Shown piece by piece: positions 8,681 to 17,714 of a stretch of DNA of 24,511 nucleotides. Both the position numbers and the translations under genes were made by a program. Below the pieces are notes generated by a model, which was given only the letters and a program-made list of their open reading frames with translations, was not told the DNA's origin and did no database searches. The DNA is from Spirochaetales bacterium. GTDB taxonomy: Bacteria > Spirochaetota > Spirochaetia > SZUA-6 > DRHE01. How positions within the stretch are numbered: position 1 is the first letter of the stretch; each line of letters opens with the position of its first letter. Location of the stretch: positions 1-24,511 of the forward strand of contig JAFGFV010000446.1 in the NCBI GenBank assembly GCA_016930895.1, in the 5' to 3' direction.

Positions 8681-8710
8681 ATTGTACGCGCAAACGCGTC
8701 CGGCGCGCAA
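8681..8710 (-). promoter_or_regulatory. Candidate promoter of the helicase gene, nearly leaderless
   Basis: On the minus strand TTGCGC (8705-8710) and TACAAT (8681-8686) are 18 nt apart, and the ATG begins only 6 nt after the -10. Transcription would start at or next to the ATG. No Shine-Dalgarno sequence is visible before the ATG. Confidence 0.5.
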
Positions 8711-8786
8711 CGGCAGCCCGCGGCGGCGCGACGCGGGCCCGAAGCCGCCCAACGGCATTTCCCCCCGGGGTCCGTGGCAGGAGCGA

Positions 8787-8815
8787 TTGCCGGCGGCCGG
8801 CGGCCGTCCTATACT
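8787..8815 (+). promoter_or_regulatory. Candidate promoter of the clpX-like gene
   Basis: TTGCCG (8787-8792) and TATACT (8810-8815) are separated by 17 nt. GGAGGAG (8823-8829) lies directly before the ATG at 8832, giving a short leader of roughly ten bases. The same two hexamers occur before the PTS EIIA gene. Confidence 0.6.
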
Positions 8816-8831
8816 ATGATTTGGAGGAGCA

Positions 8832-9951
<1,120 letters not shown>

Positions 9952-9980
<29 letters not shown>

Positions 9981-10896
9981 TGCCTCCCGTTCCGGAAGCA
10001 CCGGTCTCCTGAGTGCCGCCGACCTGGGTGCCGGCGCCGAGATGCTCGAGCGGGTGCGCCGGCAGGTCGCCCTGGGGCCCCGGGTCCCCGGCTCCCGAGC
10101 CCACGGGCAGCTGTGCGCCCAGCTGGGTGAGCAGCTGGAGCGCTACGCGGCGCGGGTGGTGCGACAGCGCTTCCCGGTCGCGCTGCCGGGCGGTACGGTG
10201 GAGTGTACGAACCTGGCGGGGGTCTTTCCGGCTTCGGGGGAGCGCCGAGGCGGGGCGGCGGGGCTCCTGATCGGCACCCACTACGACACCCGACTGCGCG
10301 CCGACCGGGAGTCAGACCCCGACCGCCGCGACCGGCCCATCCCGGGGGCCAACGACGGCGGCTCCGGTACGGCGGTGCTCCTGCAGCTGCTCCCGTTCCT
10401 GGCGCAGACACCGCACGAGCGGGAGGTGACCGTGGTGTTCTTCGACGCGGAGGACGTGGGGGACATCTCGGGCAATCCCTTCTCCCTGGGGGCGCAGCGC
10501 TTCGTGGAGGGGGCGCCCGTGGAGCTGCCCGTGGAGGCGGTCATTCTCGATATGGTCGGGGGGCGTGCCCTGAGCCTGGACGTCGATGCCCATATCCTGC
10601 ATCACCCGCCCAGCCTGGGGCTCACCTATCGCCTGTTCTCTCTGGGGCAGGCCCTGGAGCTCCCCGCCTTCGGCCCTGGGGCCCCGTGGGGCAGGGCGCT
10701 GCCCCGGGATAAGCTGCGCTACATCATCAGCGACCAGTACCCGTTCATGGTTGCGGGAATCGCGGCCTGCCTGTTGATCGACCTGGACTATCCCCAGTGG
10801 CACACGCAGGAAGACCTGCCGGCGGCGATGGCCCCGGAGAGCCTCGCTACGATCGCAGCAGTCTTGAGGCGGTTTCTGCTGCAGCCGGCACCGTGA
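9952..10896 (+). CDS. M28-family metallopeptidase / glutaminyl cyclase-like protein
   Basis: The protein has 314 residues from the ATG at 9952. TTG codons at 9940 and 9967 (the latter with GAGG six bases upstream) are alternative starts. All give a 14-41 bp overlap with the clpX-like gene. The two-zinc ligand set is complete: His in GTHYDT (110), Asp in GANDGG (135), catalytic Glu in FFDAEDVG (166-168), Asp in VILDMVGG (200) and His in PQWHTQED (284). The HYD...GANDGGSG...WHTxxD pattern matches M28 aminopeptidases and glutaminyl-peptide cyclotransferases. I see no signal peptide, so it is probably cytoplasmic. An aminopeptidase downstream of an unfoldase would make sense for peptide clean-up, but that link is inference. 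Confidence 0.87.
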
Positions 10897-12157
10897 GCCC
10901 GTCGAAGCTCTCGCGGCTGCGGAGGTCGCGCAGGTTGCACGTGCCGCTGGCTGCTTCGGCCTCGCCGTGGAACAGGGCCAGGGGGATGCCGCGGCGCTCG
11001 GCGTACTTGAGCTGGACCGTCAGCTTGCGTCCGGCGGGATAGACCTCTGCGGCAAGCCCGCGAGCGCGCAGCTCCCCAGCCAGGCGGTGGTAGGCGGCTA
11101 CCAGGCTCTCGTCCAGACACAACACCAGCACGTCCGGGGCCGCTTGGGCGGAGGGCAGGGCGTTCAGCTCCTCCAACGCCGAGAGCAGCCGGTCCAGGCC
11201 GATGGAGGCGCCCACCCCGGGCAGCTGCTCCTTGGTGTAGAGGGAGGCCAGGTCGTTGTAGCGACCGCCTGAGCAGACCGAGCCGATTCCGGGCAGCTCG
11301 TCGAGAAAGGTCTCGAAGACCACTCCGGTGTAGTAGTCCAGCCCGCGGGTGATCGACGGGTCCAGGCGGACCACCTCGCCCAGGCCCGCCTCCGACACGC
11401 AGTCAAGGATCTCCCGGAGCCTGCGCAGGGGCGCGCAGTCCGGCGGCACATGTGCCGCCAGCTTCTCCAGGGTATCCCGGTTCGAACCTTGCGCGTCCAC
11501 GAACTCCAGGATGCCCCGGGCAGGCTCCGTCCCGGCCAGCTCCCCCAGGGCGGCTTCGACCTTTTCCCGGCCGATCTTGCCGAGCTTGTCGATGACGCGC
11601 AGCACCTCCAGGTAGGAGGACTCCAGCCCGATCGAGCGCAGAAACTCGTTGAACAGCTCCCGGTGGGAGAGGTGGATGTGGAAGCGCTCCACGCCCAGGG
11701 CGCGGATGGCCTCGTGCATGGCCGCCAGGATCTCGAAGTCCGCCGAAGCGGAGTCCACCCCGACGATGTCGAAGTCGATCTGCACGAACTCGCGGTAGCG
11801 TCCGCGCTGGGTATTCTCCCCGCGCCACACCTTGGCCATGTGGTAGCGCTTGAATGGCAGGTAGAGCTCTTGCACGTGCGCGGCCATGAAGCGGGCGAAG
11901 GGGACGGTCAGGTCGAAGCGCAGGGCCACGTCCCGCTGGCCGTGGTCCCGGAAGCGATACACCTGCTTGTCGGTCTCCCCGCCGCCCTTGCCGAGGAGGA
12001 TTTCAGCGTACTCGAGAGCCGGCGTGTCGATGGGCACGAAGCCTGCGCGGCGGAACACCTGGGCCAGCCGCGCCTGGATCTCCTCTTTCAGGAGTTCCTG
12101 CCGGGGAAGTGAGTCTCGGAATCCGCGCAGGGTACGGGGTTCGATGATTTCTCGCAT
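10847..12157 (-). CDS. hisS: Histidine--tRNA ligase
   Basis: The protein has 436 residues with an ATG at 12157. Class II synthetase motif 2 appears as KRYHMAKVWRGENTQRGRYR, followed by EFVQIDFDIVG. The histidine-specific motifs are LDPSITRGLDYYTGVVFE and CSGGRYNDL, and motif 3 is GVGASIGLDRLL. A C-terminal anticodon-binding domain follows (VLVLCLDE... to ...LKYAERRGIP...). The enzyme charges tRNA-His in the cytoplasm. The length is normal. Its last 50 bp overlap the M28 gene on the opposite strand, and the two genes converge tail to tail. Confidence 0.96.
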   Translation of the reverse strand: MREIIEPRTLRGFRDSLPRQELLKEEIQARLAQVFRRAGFVPIDTPALEYAEILLGKGGGETDKQVYRFRDHGQRDVALRFDLTVPFARFMAAHVQELYLPFKRYHMAKVWRGENTQRGRYREFVQIDFDIVGVDSASADFEILAAMHEAIRALGVERFHIHLSHRELFNEFLRSIGLESSYLEVLRVIDKLGKIGREKVEAALGELAGTEPARGILEFVDAQGSNRDTLEKLAAHVPPDCAPLRRLREILDCVSEAGLGEVVRLDPSITRGLDYYTGVVFETFLDELPGIGSVCSGGRYNDLASLYTKEQLPGVGASIGLDRLLSALEELNALPSAQAAPDVLVLCLDESLVAAYHRLAGELRARGLAAEVYPAGRKLTVQLKYAERRGIPLALFHGEAEAASGTCNLRDLRSRESFDGLTVPAAAETASRLLRS

Positions 12158-12168
12158 GGGGCTTGCTC

Positions 12169-12198
12169 AAGGTAGCGCCGCGGCCTCGGCAATGTCAA
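12169..12198 (-). promoter_or_regulatory. Candidate hisS promoter
   Basis: A consensus TTGACA (12193-12198, minus strand) is followed 18 nt later by TACCTT (12169-12174). The ATG lies 11 nt beyond the -10, so the leader would be about five bases. The -35 is convincing and the -10 weak. Confidence 0.45.
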
Positions 12199-12211
12199 GG
12201 CGCAATTGCCC

Positions 12212-12240
12212 TTGACGCCGACAGCGGCGATTCCCATAAT
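12212..12240 (+). promoter_or_regulatory. Promoter of the poly(A) polymerase-like gene
   Basis: TTGACG (12212-12217) and CATAAT (12235-12240) are separated by exactly 17 nt; a second hexamer TACAAT overlaps at 12240-12245. A start near 12247 would leave a leader of about 50 nt. It lies back to back with the hisS promoter. Confidence 0.6.
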
Positions 12241-12298
12241 ACAATCCTCAGGCGGCTGGACGGATTCTACGGCGTACTTGAGGATCGGATAAGGCACC

Positions 12299-13348
12299 TT
12301 GCTCGCTCGCTACGGAACCTCACCGGACGGAAAGCCGGTCAAGAAAGCGGATATCTACACTCTGGAGGAGCACGGTATTGATCCTGCGGGCATCGACCGC
12401 GATGCCCGGCGCATCATCGGACGGCTCAAGCGGGCCGGGCACAAGGCCTTCGTGGTCGGCGGGGCGGTGCGAGACCTGCTGACCGGACGGACCCCCAAGG
12501 ACTTCGACATCGCCACCGACGCGGTGCCCCGCAGGATCCGCAAGCTATTCCGCCACTCCCGGATCATCGGCCGGCGCTTCAGGATCGTGCATGTCTATGT
12601 ACCCCGAGGGTCGGAGCACAAGATTTTCGAGGTGGCGACCTTCCGTTCCGGGCTCGCCGAGGGCGGAAACAACGTCTACGGGGCCATGGAGGAGGACGTC
12701 TGGCGCCGAGACTTCAGCTTGAACGCCCTGTTCTACTGCCCCGAGGAACAGATCATCGTCGACTACGTGGGTGGGCTCAGGGACATCCGCGAACGCCGGT
12801 TGCGGACCCTTGCGCCGACGGAGGCCTCTTTTCTGGAGGACCCCGTGCGCATGATCCGGGGTGTAAAGTACTCGGTGTTCACGGGCTTTGCGCTGCCTCC
12901 GGCGATCACGGGGGCCATTCGCAAGCACAGGCACCAGCTGGCCTCGTGCTCGATGGCCCGGCTCACCGAAGAGGTGTACAAGATACTGGCCTGCGGCCAG
13001 TCCGCCGAGATCTTCAGCCAGGCCTACCAGCTTGGGCTGCTGGAGGTCTTTCTGCCCAGCCTGGAGCATGCCTTGCGCGCCCTGGGCAGGCGTCAGTCGG
13101 AAGCCGCGCTCCGGGAGAACCTGGGAGCCCTGGACGAGAGAATCCGCAGCGGCCGCGCTCCGCAGCCGAGCCGCGGGGCCATGGTGGCATACCTGATGAA
13201 ACCGTTGCTGAAAGGCTGGAAAAGGCCGGATCCCGGGGAGGACGTCGAGGAATCCCTGCAGCGCTACCTTCGCGACAGGCTCCTTCCCCTCGTTCCCTCG
13301 CGCCGGGAGCTCGGCCAGGCGGCCCGGCGACTCCTACGCGACCGATAG
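12299..13348 (+). CDS. pcnB: Poly(A) polymerase / tRNA nucleotidyltransferase family protein (PcnB-type)
   Basis: The protein has 349 residues from a TTG at 12299, with AAGG five bases upstream. That start gives MLARYGTSPDGKPVKKADIY, an N-terminus I associate with PcnB of spirochaetes. The class II nucleotidyltransferase head shows FVVGGAVRDLL (GG at 54-55), TPKDFDIATDA (metal-binding Asp 68 and 70), IIGRRFRIVHVY and RRDFSLNALFY, then the head-binding helices (EDPVRMIRGVKYS). It adds A residues to RNA 3' ends, or CCA or parts of it to tRNA; sequence alone does not decide which. It is shorter than E. coli PcnB (about 465) and lacks a long C-terminal extension. It converges on the next gene with a 20-bp gap. 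Confidence 0.88.
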   Translation: MLARYGTSPDGKPVKKADIYTLEEHGIDPAGIDRDARRIIGRLKRAGHKAFVVGGAVRDLLTGRTPKDFDIATDAVPRRIRKLFRHSRIIGRRFRIVHVYVPRGSEHKIFEVATFRSGLAEGGNNVYGAMEEDVWRRDFSLNALFYCPEEQIIVDYVGGLRDIRERRLRTLAPTEASFLEDPVRMIRGVKYSVFTGFALPPAITGAIRKHRHQLASCSMARLTEEVYKILACGQSAEIFSQAYQLGLLEVFLPSLEHALRALGRRQSEAALRENLGALDERIRSGRAPQPSRGAMVAYLMKPLLKGWKRPDPGEDVEESLQRYLRDRLLPLVPSRRELGQAARRLLRDR

Positions 13349-13368
13349 CCTGCCGGCGCGGGGCACTG

Positions 13369-14577
13369 CTACTGCATGGCCTCGATTCGCCTCAGGAGCG
13401 CGTCCACCTTGCCGCCGAAGGCTGCCGGGTCGAGCTCCCGGGCCCGCTTGAGATACTCCGTCGCCTGGCTGTAATTCCCCGCGGCAAACGCATTGACTCC
13501 GAGGGCGTATTGGGCGAGGGCAGGGTCCACGCCGAGACGCTGGGCCTCCAGGTAGTAGCCGGCCGCCTGCTCGTATGCCCTGTTCTGGTAAGCGATCAGC
13601 CCGAGGTAGTAGGGGGGGATGTAGCTGTCCTGACGCATCTCCCGCGCTTCGACAAAGAGCGTCCTGGCCCCCTCCAGCTCGCCGCGCCCGTATTCGGACA
13701 CCGCCTGCCGCACCAGGTCGTTGAAGGTGCGCAGGGAGAGGATGTAGGAGCTCACGGCGCGCTGCAGCTCCTCCGGCGAGATCCATGAAAAAGCCTTTTC
13801 CTGGACTCGCCTGGAGTTATCGAGCACCCCGGCGGAGGGCTCGAGGGCGGACAGGGAGTCCCAAAGCATGCGGTTGAAGCGCCGGTCCGGCGTCTCCAGC
13901 AGGAAATGCACCAGGCCCCAGGCGGCGGGGTAGAAGATCTCGATGTTCGATTGCGCCGCAGCCCGGTCGGCCCGCAGGAGGTCCTCGATGCTGAACCGGG
14001 CGGAGAGCTCTGGATCGCGCAGGATCCCCTTCAGCGAGTCGAGCCAGGTCAGGTTCGCAGCGAGGACGAAGCGATTGCCTCCGGAGTCATACCGGGAGGC
14101 CTCGAGGTAGGTGGCCATCCCCTCTTCCAGCCACAGCGGCGCCCCGGGAATGCGGCTGTTCAGCAGCTGGATTAAGCCGTAGTGCAGCAGCGAGGAGTCG
14201 AACTCCTCGGGCTCGCGCTGGAAGCCTACCAACTCGCTGCGCCCCGGGTCGCTGTAGGAGATGAATACGAAGTCTGACCTGGTCTCCGCGATGATCCCCA
14301 TCAGATACCTTTCGTATTCCTCCCGGCTGGCGAAGATGCGCACCCCCAGCGGCAGCGGCAGGTCTGCCGGGTCGAAGCGCAGGTACTCGTTGCACAGCCC
14401 CAGGACCGCCTCCATCTTGCGGGCGACCTCGTGGGCGAAACTCTGGCTCGCGTCGGAGAGGACCCGGTAGTGCGCGCTGGAGGCGCTGTAGAACACCGGC
14501 TCCTGAGCCGCCGCGCCTGCCGCCGTGAGGGTCAAGACCGCCACCCAGGCAATCCTGCGAAGGTGTGCTCGTGTCAT
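13369..14577 (-). CDS. Exported pseudo-peptidase (MA-clan-like) with C-terminal TPR repeats
   Basis: The protein has 402 residues. I chose the ATG at 14577 because GGGAGG lies about 5 nt upstream on the minus strand and it begins a clean signal peptide (residues 1-24, ending AAGAAAQ). Residues about 28-270 resemble MA-clan (gluzincin) peptidases of the DUF1570 kind: HYGLI (132-136) precedes APLWLEEGMATYLEA (147-160). The HExxH motif is lost because its Glu is Tyr and its second His is Ile, so zinc proteolysis is unlikely although the downstream Glu survives. Residues about 285-395 form three TPR-like helix pairs (SYIPPYYLGLIAYQNRAYEQ, DPALAQYALGVNAFAAGNYS). It is probably a periplasmic or envelope scaffold. 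Confidence 0.82.
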   Translation of the reverse strand: MTRAHLRRIAWVAVLTLTAAGAAAQEPVFYSASSAHYRVLSDASQSFAHEVARKMEAVLGLCNEYLRFDPADLPLPLGVRIFASREEYERYLMGIIAETRSDFVFISYSDPGRSELVGFQREPEEFDSSLLHYGLIQLLNSRIPGAPLWLEEGMATYLEASRYDSGGNRFVLAANLTWLDSLKGILRDPELSARFSIEDLLRADRAAAQSNIEIFYPAAWGLVHFLLETPDRRFNRMLWDSLSALEPSAGVLDNSRRVQEKAFSWISPEELQRAVSSYILSLRTFNDLVRQAVSEYGRGELEGARTLFVEAREMRQDSYIPPYYLGLIAYQNRAYEQAAGYYLEAQRLGVDPALAQYALGVNAFAAGNYSQATEYLKRARELDPAAFGGKVDALLRRIEAMQ

Positions 14578-14597
14578 TCCTGCCTCCCAGGGGTTCC

Positions 14598-14626
14598 ATG
14601 ATATCCACCCGGCCTGCACCTGTCAA
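14598..14626 (-). promoter_or_regulatory. Promoter of the pseudo-peptidase/TPR gene
   Basis: On the minus strand, consensus TTGACA (14621-14626) and TATCAT (14598-14603) are exactly 17 nt apart. Transcription would start near 14591, about 14 nt before the ATG, leaving just room for the GGGAGG site. This is the best sigma-70 match in the window. Confidence 0.7.
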
Positions 14627-14698
14627 ATCCGCAATTCCTGGCAGGGCTGGCGGTCCTCCGCGTGACTGGCCGCTTCGGCGCAGCGCCCCCCTCGGACC

Positions 14699-15916
14699 TC
14701 AGGCCGGCGAGCCGGTGTCCTGGTCGGCCCCCGGGGTTTTCTCGGCGGTCCGGGTCTGGTCCGAGGTCCGGCGCGGCTCGGAAGCGCTGTCAGCGCCGGG
14801 GCCGGATCCGCGGTCTCTGTCCCGACCCTTCGACCGTTTGCGGGCTGAGGCGGGCTTGGGGCTCGGGCGCCGAGGGGCCCGTTCCAGCAGCAGCGAGAAG
14901 GAACGGAACCCCGGAATGTCCTCCATGATGAGCTTGATCGACGTGGTCATCGGCACCGCCAGCAGGACCCCAGGGGCCCCCCACAGCCATCCCCAGAAGA
15001 ACAGGGCGACGAACACCATGGGGATGGAGATCTTGAGACGTATCCCCACCAGGGCCGGCTCCAGGACCTGGGCAATGAGATTCTGAATGAGGAGCAGCGC
15101 GATGAAGATCCACAACGTGGTGACCCAGCTGCCGAACTGGATGATCGACAGCAGCAGCGGGACGATCACCGCGATGATCGATCCCAGGTAGGGAATAAAG
15201 TTGAGCACGAAGGTAAGAAACCCGATGATGACCGCGAACTCCAGGTGAAACAGGCTCAAGACCACGCCGGTGCCCAGGCCGACCAGGGCGCTGACAAAGC
15301 TCTTGATGCCGATGTACTTGCGCAGGTCGCTGTCGATCTTCTGGAGCACCCGCGCGATCTTCTTGGCCTCGGGCCGCGGGAAGCTCCTGATCAGCTTGCG
15401 GGTGAAGCCATGCTTGGCGAACAGGAAGAGCAGCGAGAAGACGAAGACCATGAAAAACTCGGTCACCAGCCCCGCCACCGACTGGATCGTGGACAGCACG
15501 ATGGAGGCGACCGGGATCTTGCGAATCTCGTCCAGGAGCTGCACTCCGAGCAGGTTGTCGGCGGCGAACTGGATGCGGGACAACAGGTCCCGGACCAGGT
15601 TCACGAAGGCACTCTGGTACCTGGGAAAGGTCACCGCGAAATTCTGGGTGTTGCTCACCAGCACGTAGCTGAACCACAGGACCACCCCGAGGAACATGAA
15701 CCCTGCCAGGAGCACCGCCACGATCAGGGGCACCCGGATGCGCCGGAGCAGTGTGACGAGCGGGTCCATGACGTACGCAATGAACACTGCGATGAGAAGC
15801 GGGATGAAGACCGAACGGGCAAAGCGCAGCACGAACCCGGCAATGATGATCGTGATGATGGTCAAGAGGATGTTGCTCGTTATGCGGCGGTCAGGACCCT
15901 TTTGATACGCGTCCAA
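14699..15916 (-). CDS. AI-2E family transporter-like membrane protein
   Basis: The protein has 405 residues with about eight hydrophobic segments: a pair near the N-terminus (about 15-50), another at about 62-88, several after residue 150, and the conserved C-terminal core FVLNFIPYLGSIIAVIVPLL, QNLIAQVLEPALVGIRLKIS and LWGAPGVLLAVPMTTSIKLI. These signatures define the AI-2E transporter (YhhQ/PerM/YdiK) family, whose members export AI-2 or act as ion/proton antiporters; the substrate here is not predictable. The last 60 or so residues are a charged, disordered Arg/Pro/Ser tail not typical of the family. Its start lies 26 bp inside the upstream P-loop/Asp23-like gene, so the pair is probably co-translated. 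Confidence 0.9.
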   Translation of the reverse strand: MDAYQKGPDRRITSNILLTIITIIIAGFVLRFARSVFIPLLIAVFIAYVMDPLVTLLRRIRVPLIVAVLLAGFMFLGVVLWFSYVLVSNTQNFAVTFPRYQSAFVNLVRDLLSRIQFAADNLLGVQLLDEIRKIPVASIVLSTIQSVAGLVTEFFMVFVFSLLFLFAKHGFTRKLIRSFPRPEAKKIARVLQKIDSDLRKYIGIKSFVSALVGLGTGVVLSLFHLEFAVIIGFLTFVLNFIPYLGSIIAVIVPLLLSIIQFGSWVTTLWIFIALLLIQNLIAQVLEPALVGIRLKISIPMVFVALFFWGWLWGAPGVLLAVPMTTSIKLIMEDIPGFRSFSLLLERAPRRPSPKPASARKRSKGRDRDRGSGPGADSASEPRRTSDQTRTAEKTPGADQDTGSPA

Positions 15917-16766
15917 TCGTGACGTTCACCTCCTTGAGGATGATTCCCGTGAAGCTTTCGATGTTGCGGGCTATGTACTCCTGGAGCTGGTACAGGGAAG
16001 AGGCGATCTGTCCCACGTACGGGACCTCCAGAACGACCTCCAGCAGGTAGCCGCCGGCGGTCTTGTGAGAGACCACCTTTTCGACCTTCAGGCTGCTGTC
16101 GAACTCCTGAACGCAATGCAGCACCATCTGGCTGATCGCCGCCTGCGAGATGCTCACTGCCCCCCGGTTCCCGTATCCCGGGCGGACCACAGTCTTCTCG
16201 ATGATGTTCCCGCTGCCGAGAGGATGAAAGCGTCGCTTGAAGAAGATCTTCATCGAGTCCAGGAAGATATTAGGATAACTGCGTTTGACCTCCAGAGCCG
16301 GGATGGGAATGATGTGCTTGCCCTCCGTGTTTCTGGAGCGCACGGCGGCGGCGATCTCGTCCCGGCTGGCTATCTCCTCGATGCGGATGATCTTGGACGG
16401 ATGGGGCAGCTGCAGGCGTCGGGCGATCTTGCGCACCATCTTGTCGGAGGTCCCAATGACGAGCACGCGCTTGAATTTCTCCTTGTTGAGGGCTCGGCGC
16501 ACGCTCTCGGCGTGGCTCTGCTCGGCGAACAGGGCGGTGCCGATGGCCGCCAGCATCCCCTTTTCGCGCTTGGCGGAGCGACCGGCCAGGATCTTCTGAT
16601 CCTTGATCAACAGGCCGTCGTCGATGATCAGATCAATCCCGTGCTTCTCGGCCACCAGACGTGCCCTGAAGCTCTTGCCCGTCCCGCTGCCCCCCACCAG
16701 GGCAAGGACCTGGACACCTTTGAACATCCAGGTGAAGTGGTAGAACAGATCTCGGAGGATGGGCAT
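15891..16766 (-). CDS. P-loop ATPase with C-terminal Asp23/Gls24-like domain
   Basis: The protein has 291 residues. A Walker A motif VGGSGTGKS (24-32) is followed by the distinctive IDLIIDDGLLIKDQKILAGR and SAKREKGML, then VLVIGTSDKMVRKIARRL, RDEIAAAVRSRNTEGKHIIP and PALEV. I associate this arrangement with a conserved but uncharacterised family in Firmicutes and spirochaetes. Residues about 195-288 (GAVSISQAAISQMV through GQIASSLYQLQEYIARNIES and VNVTIGRV) resemble the Asp23/Gls24 envelope stress fold. There is no signal peptide or membrane helix, so it is cytoplasmic. The gene overlaps the AI-2E gene by 26 bp. I infer an ATP- or GTP-dependent switch tied to envelope stress; substrate and partner are unknown. 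Confidence 0.8.
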   Translation of the reverse strand: MPILRDLFYHFTWMFKGVQVLALVGGSGTGKSFRARLVAEKHGIDLIIDDGLLIKDQKILAGRSAKREKGMLAAIGTALFAEQSHAESVRRALNKEKFKRVLVIGTSDKMVRKIARRLQLPHPSKIIRIEEIASRDEIAAAVRSRNTEGKHIIPIPALEVKRSYPNIFLDSMKIFFKRRFHPLGSGNIIEKTVVRPGYGNRGAVSISQAAISQMVLHCVQEFDSSLKVEKVVSHKTAGGYLLEVVLEVPYVGQIASSLYQLQEYIARNIESFTGIILKEVNVTIGRVSKGS

Positions 16767-16842
16767 CGCGCTACCTACCCGCCGTCAGGCTACGTTCCGC
16801 CCCGCCGGCGGACCAGAGTGTGGTGTCACGCTGATCGTCCCG

Positions 16843-17553
16843 TCAATCGCCCAGCCTCGCGGCGGTCCCCCGAGGCTGCGGGTCAAACAGGGTTTGAAGA
16901 GCCTCCGCGGCTGTCCGGGCCCCGCGCAACGCCGTGACCAGCTCCCCTTGGCGAAACAGCAGCGTCAGCTCGGCGATCAGCTTGAGGTGGACAGACACCT
17001 GGTTCGCACAAACCAGGAACAGCACATAGGTCGGCTTGCCGTCCAGGGAATCGAAGTCCACCCCGTCGCGACTGATCCCGAGGACGAGCCGAGGCTCGGG
17101 CACGGGGCACTCCTCCGGCCTGCGCGGGTGAGGGATCGCGATCCCCGGAAAAATGGCGGTGGAGACCATCTCCTCCCGTTCCACCAGCATCTCCACGAGC
17201 CTGCCCGGGTCGCGCAGCAGGCCGGCGGCCACCAGGGGCTCGCAGAGTTGATGCAGGATGTGCTCCTTGCTCCGGCCCCGAATGTCCAGCCGCACCAGCT
17301 CGGCGGGCAGCAGGCGGGGCAGCGGGATCGGCAGCCGGTCTGAGCGAATCAGCCGTTCCAGCTCCGGCTGCGGCAGGGTCTTCATCTGGGAGATCAGCCA
17401 GTCATCCACGACCGTACGCATGAAGCGCCACTGGCTGGCCACCTTGGTGGCCGGTATGTCGCCACGCTGGGCCATCTTCAGCAGCGACCGGCGGGCGATC
17501 TTGAGATAGTCCGCCATCTGCCGGAGAGTCATGATGTTGCTGTCGTCGCTCAT
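16843..17553 (-). CDS. Helix-turn-helix / PTS EIIA (fructose-mannitol-Ntr type) fusion regulator
   Basis: The protein has 236 residues. The ATG at 17553 begins the excisionase/MerR-like helix-turn-helix directly (MTLRQMADYLKIARRSLLKM, then GDIPATKV and QWRFMRTVVDDWL, 8-53). Residues about 85-225 are an EIIA domain of the PtsN/fructose class, with the phosphorylatable His142 in FPGIAIPHPRRPEE and CANQVSVHLKLIAELTLLFR. EIIA accepts phosphate from HPr or NPr. Fused to a DNA-binding domain, it would be a transcription factor whose activity follows PTS phosphorylation. No EIIB or EIIC gene is nearby, which favours regulation over sugar uptake. Such fusions are known in spirochaetes and some other phyla. 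Confidence 0.88.
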   Translation of the reverse strand: MSDDSNIMTLRQMADYLKIARRSLLKMAQRGDIPATKVASQWRFMRTVVDDWLISQMKTLPQPELERLIRSDRLPIPLPRLLPAELVRLDIRGRSKEHILHQLCEPLVAAGLLRDPGRLVEMLVEREEMVSTAIFPGIAIPHPRRPEECPVPEPRLVLGISRDGVDFDSLDGKPTYVLFLVCANQVSVHLKLIAELTLLFRQGELVTALRGARTAAEALQTLFDPQPRGTAARLGD

Positions 17554-17584
17554 CTCTGCGTTCCGCCTGTAGCCGTACCCGTGC

Positions 17585-17614
17585 AGTATAACCCAGCCCG
17601 GCCGCCCGCGGCAA
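17585..17614 (-). promoter_or_regulatory. Candidate promoter of the HTH-EIIA gene
   Basis: On the minus strand TTGCCG (17609-17614) and TATACT (17585-17590) are 18 nt apart, placing the start about 25 nt before the ATG. The hexamers are identical to those before the clpX-like gene. Confidence 0.55.
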
Positions 17615-17659
17615 CGAGGCAGCCCGCCCCTGTGCTGCCCACCCCGCGTCGGGATATTC

Positions 17660-17689
17660 TTGACAGCCGCCTCCCGCGTGAGAAACACT
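17660..17689 (+). promoter_or_regulatory. Possible promoter of the rnf-linked membrane protein gene
   Basis: A consensus TTGACA (17660-17665) is followed 18 nt later by AACACT (17684-17689), which matches the -10 consensus at only three positions. The following ATG at 17715 has no clear Shine-Dalgarno site. Confidence 0.3.
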
Positions 17690-17714
17690 GTTCCCGGCTC
17701 GGCACTCCGACAGC

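Noticed and set aside
16817..16846. TTGACG-N18-CACACT upstream of the P-loop/Asp23-like gene as a promoter
   Set aside because: The -10 matches only three positions and the -35 lies in the neighbouring coding end. The gene could equally be transcribed from the HTH-EIIA promoter.
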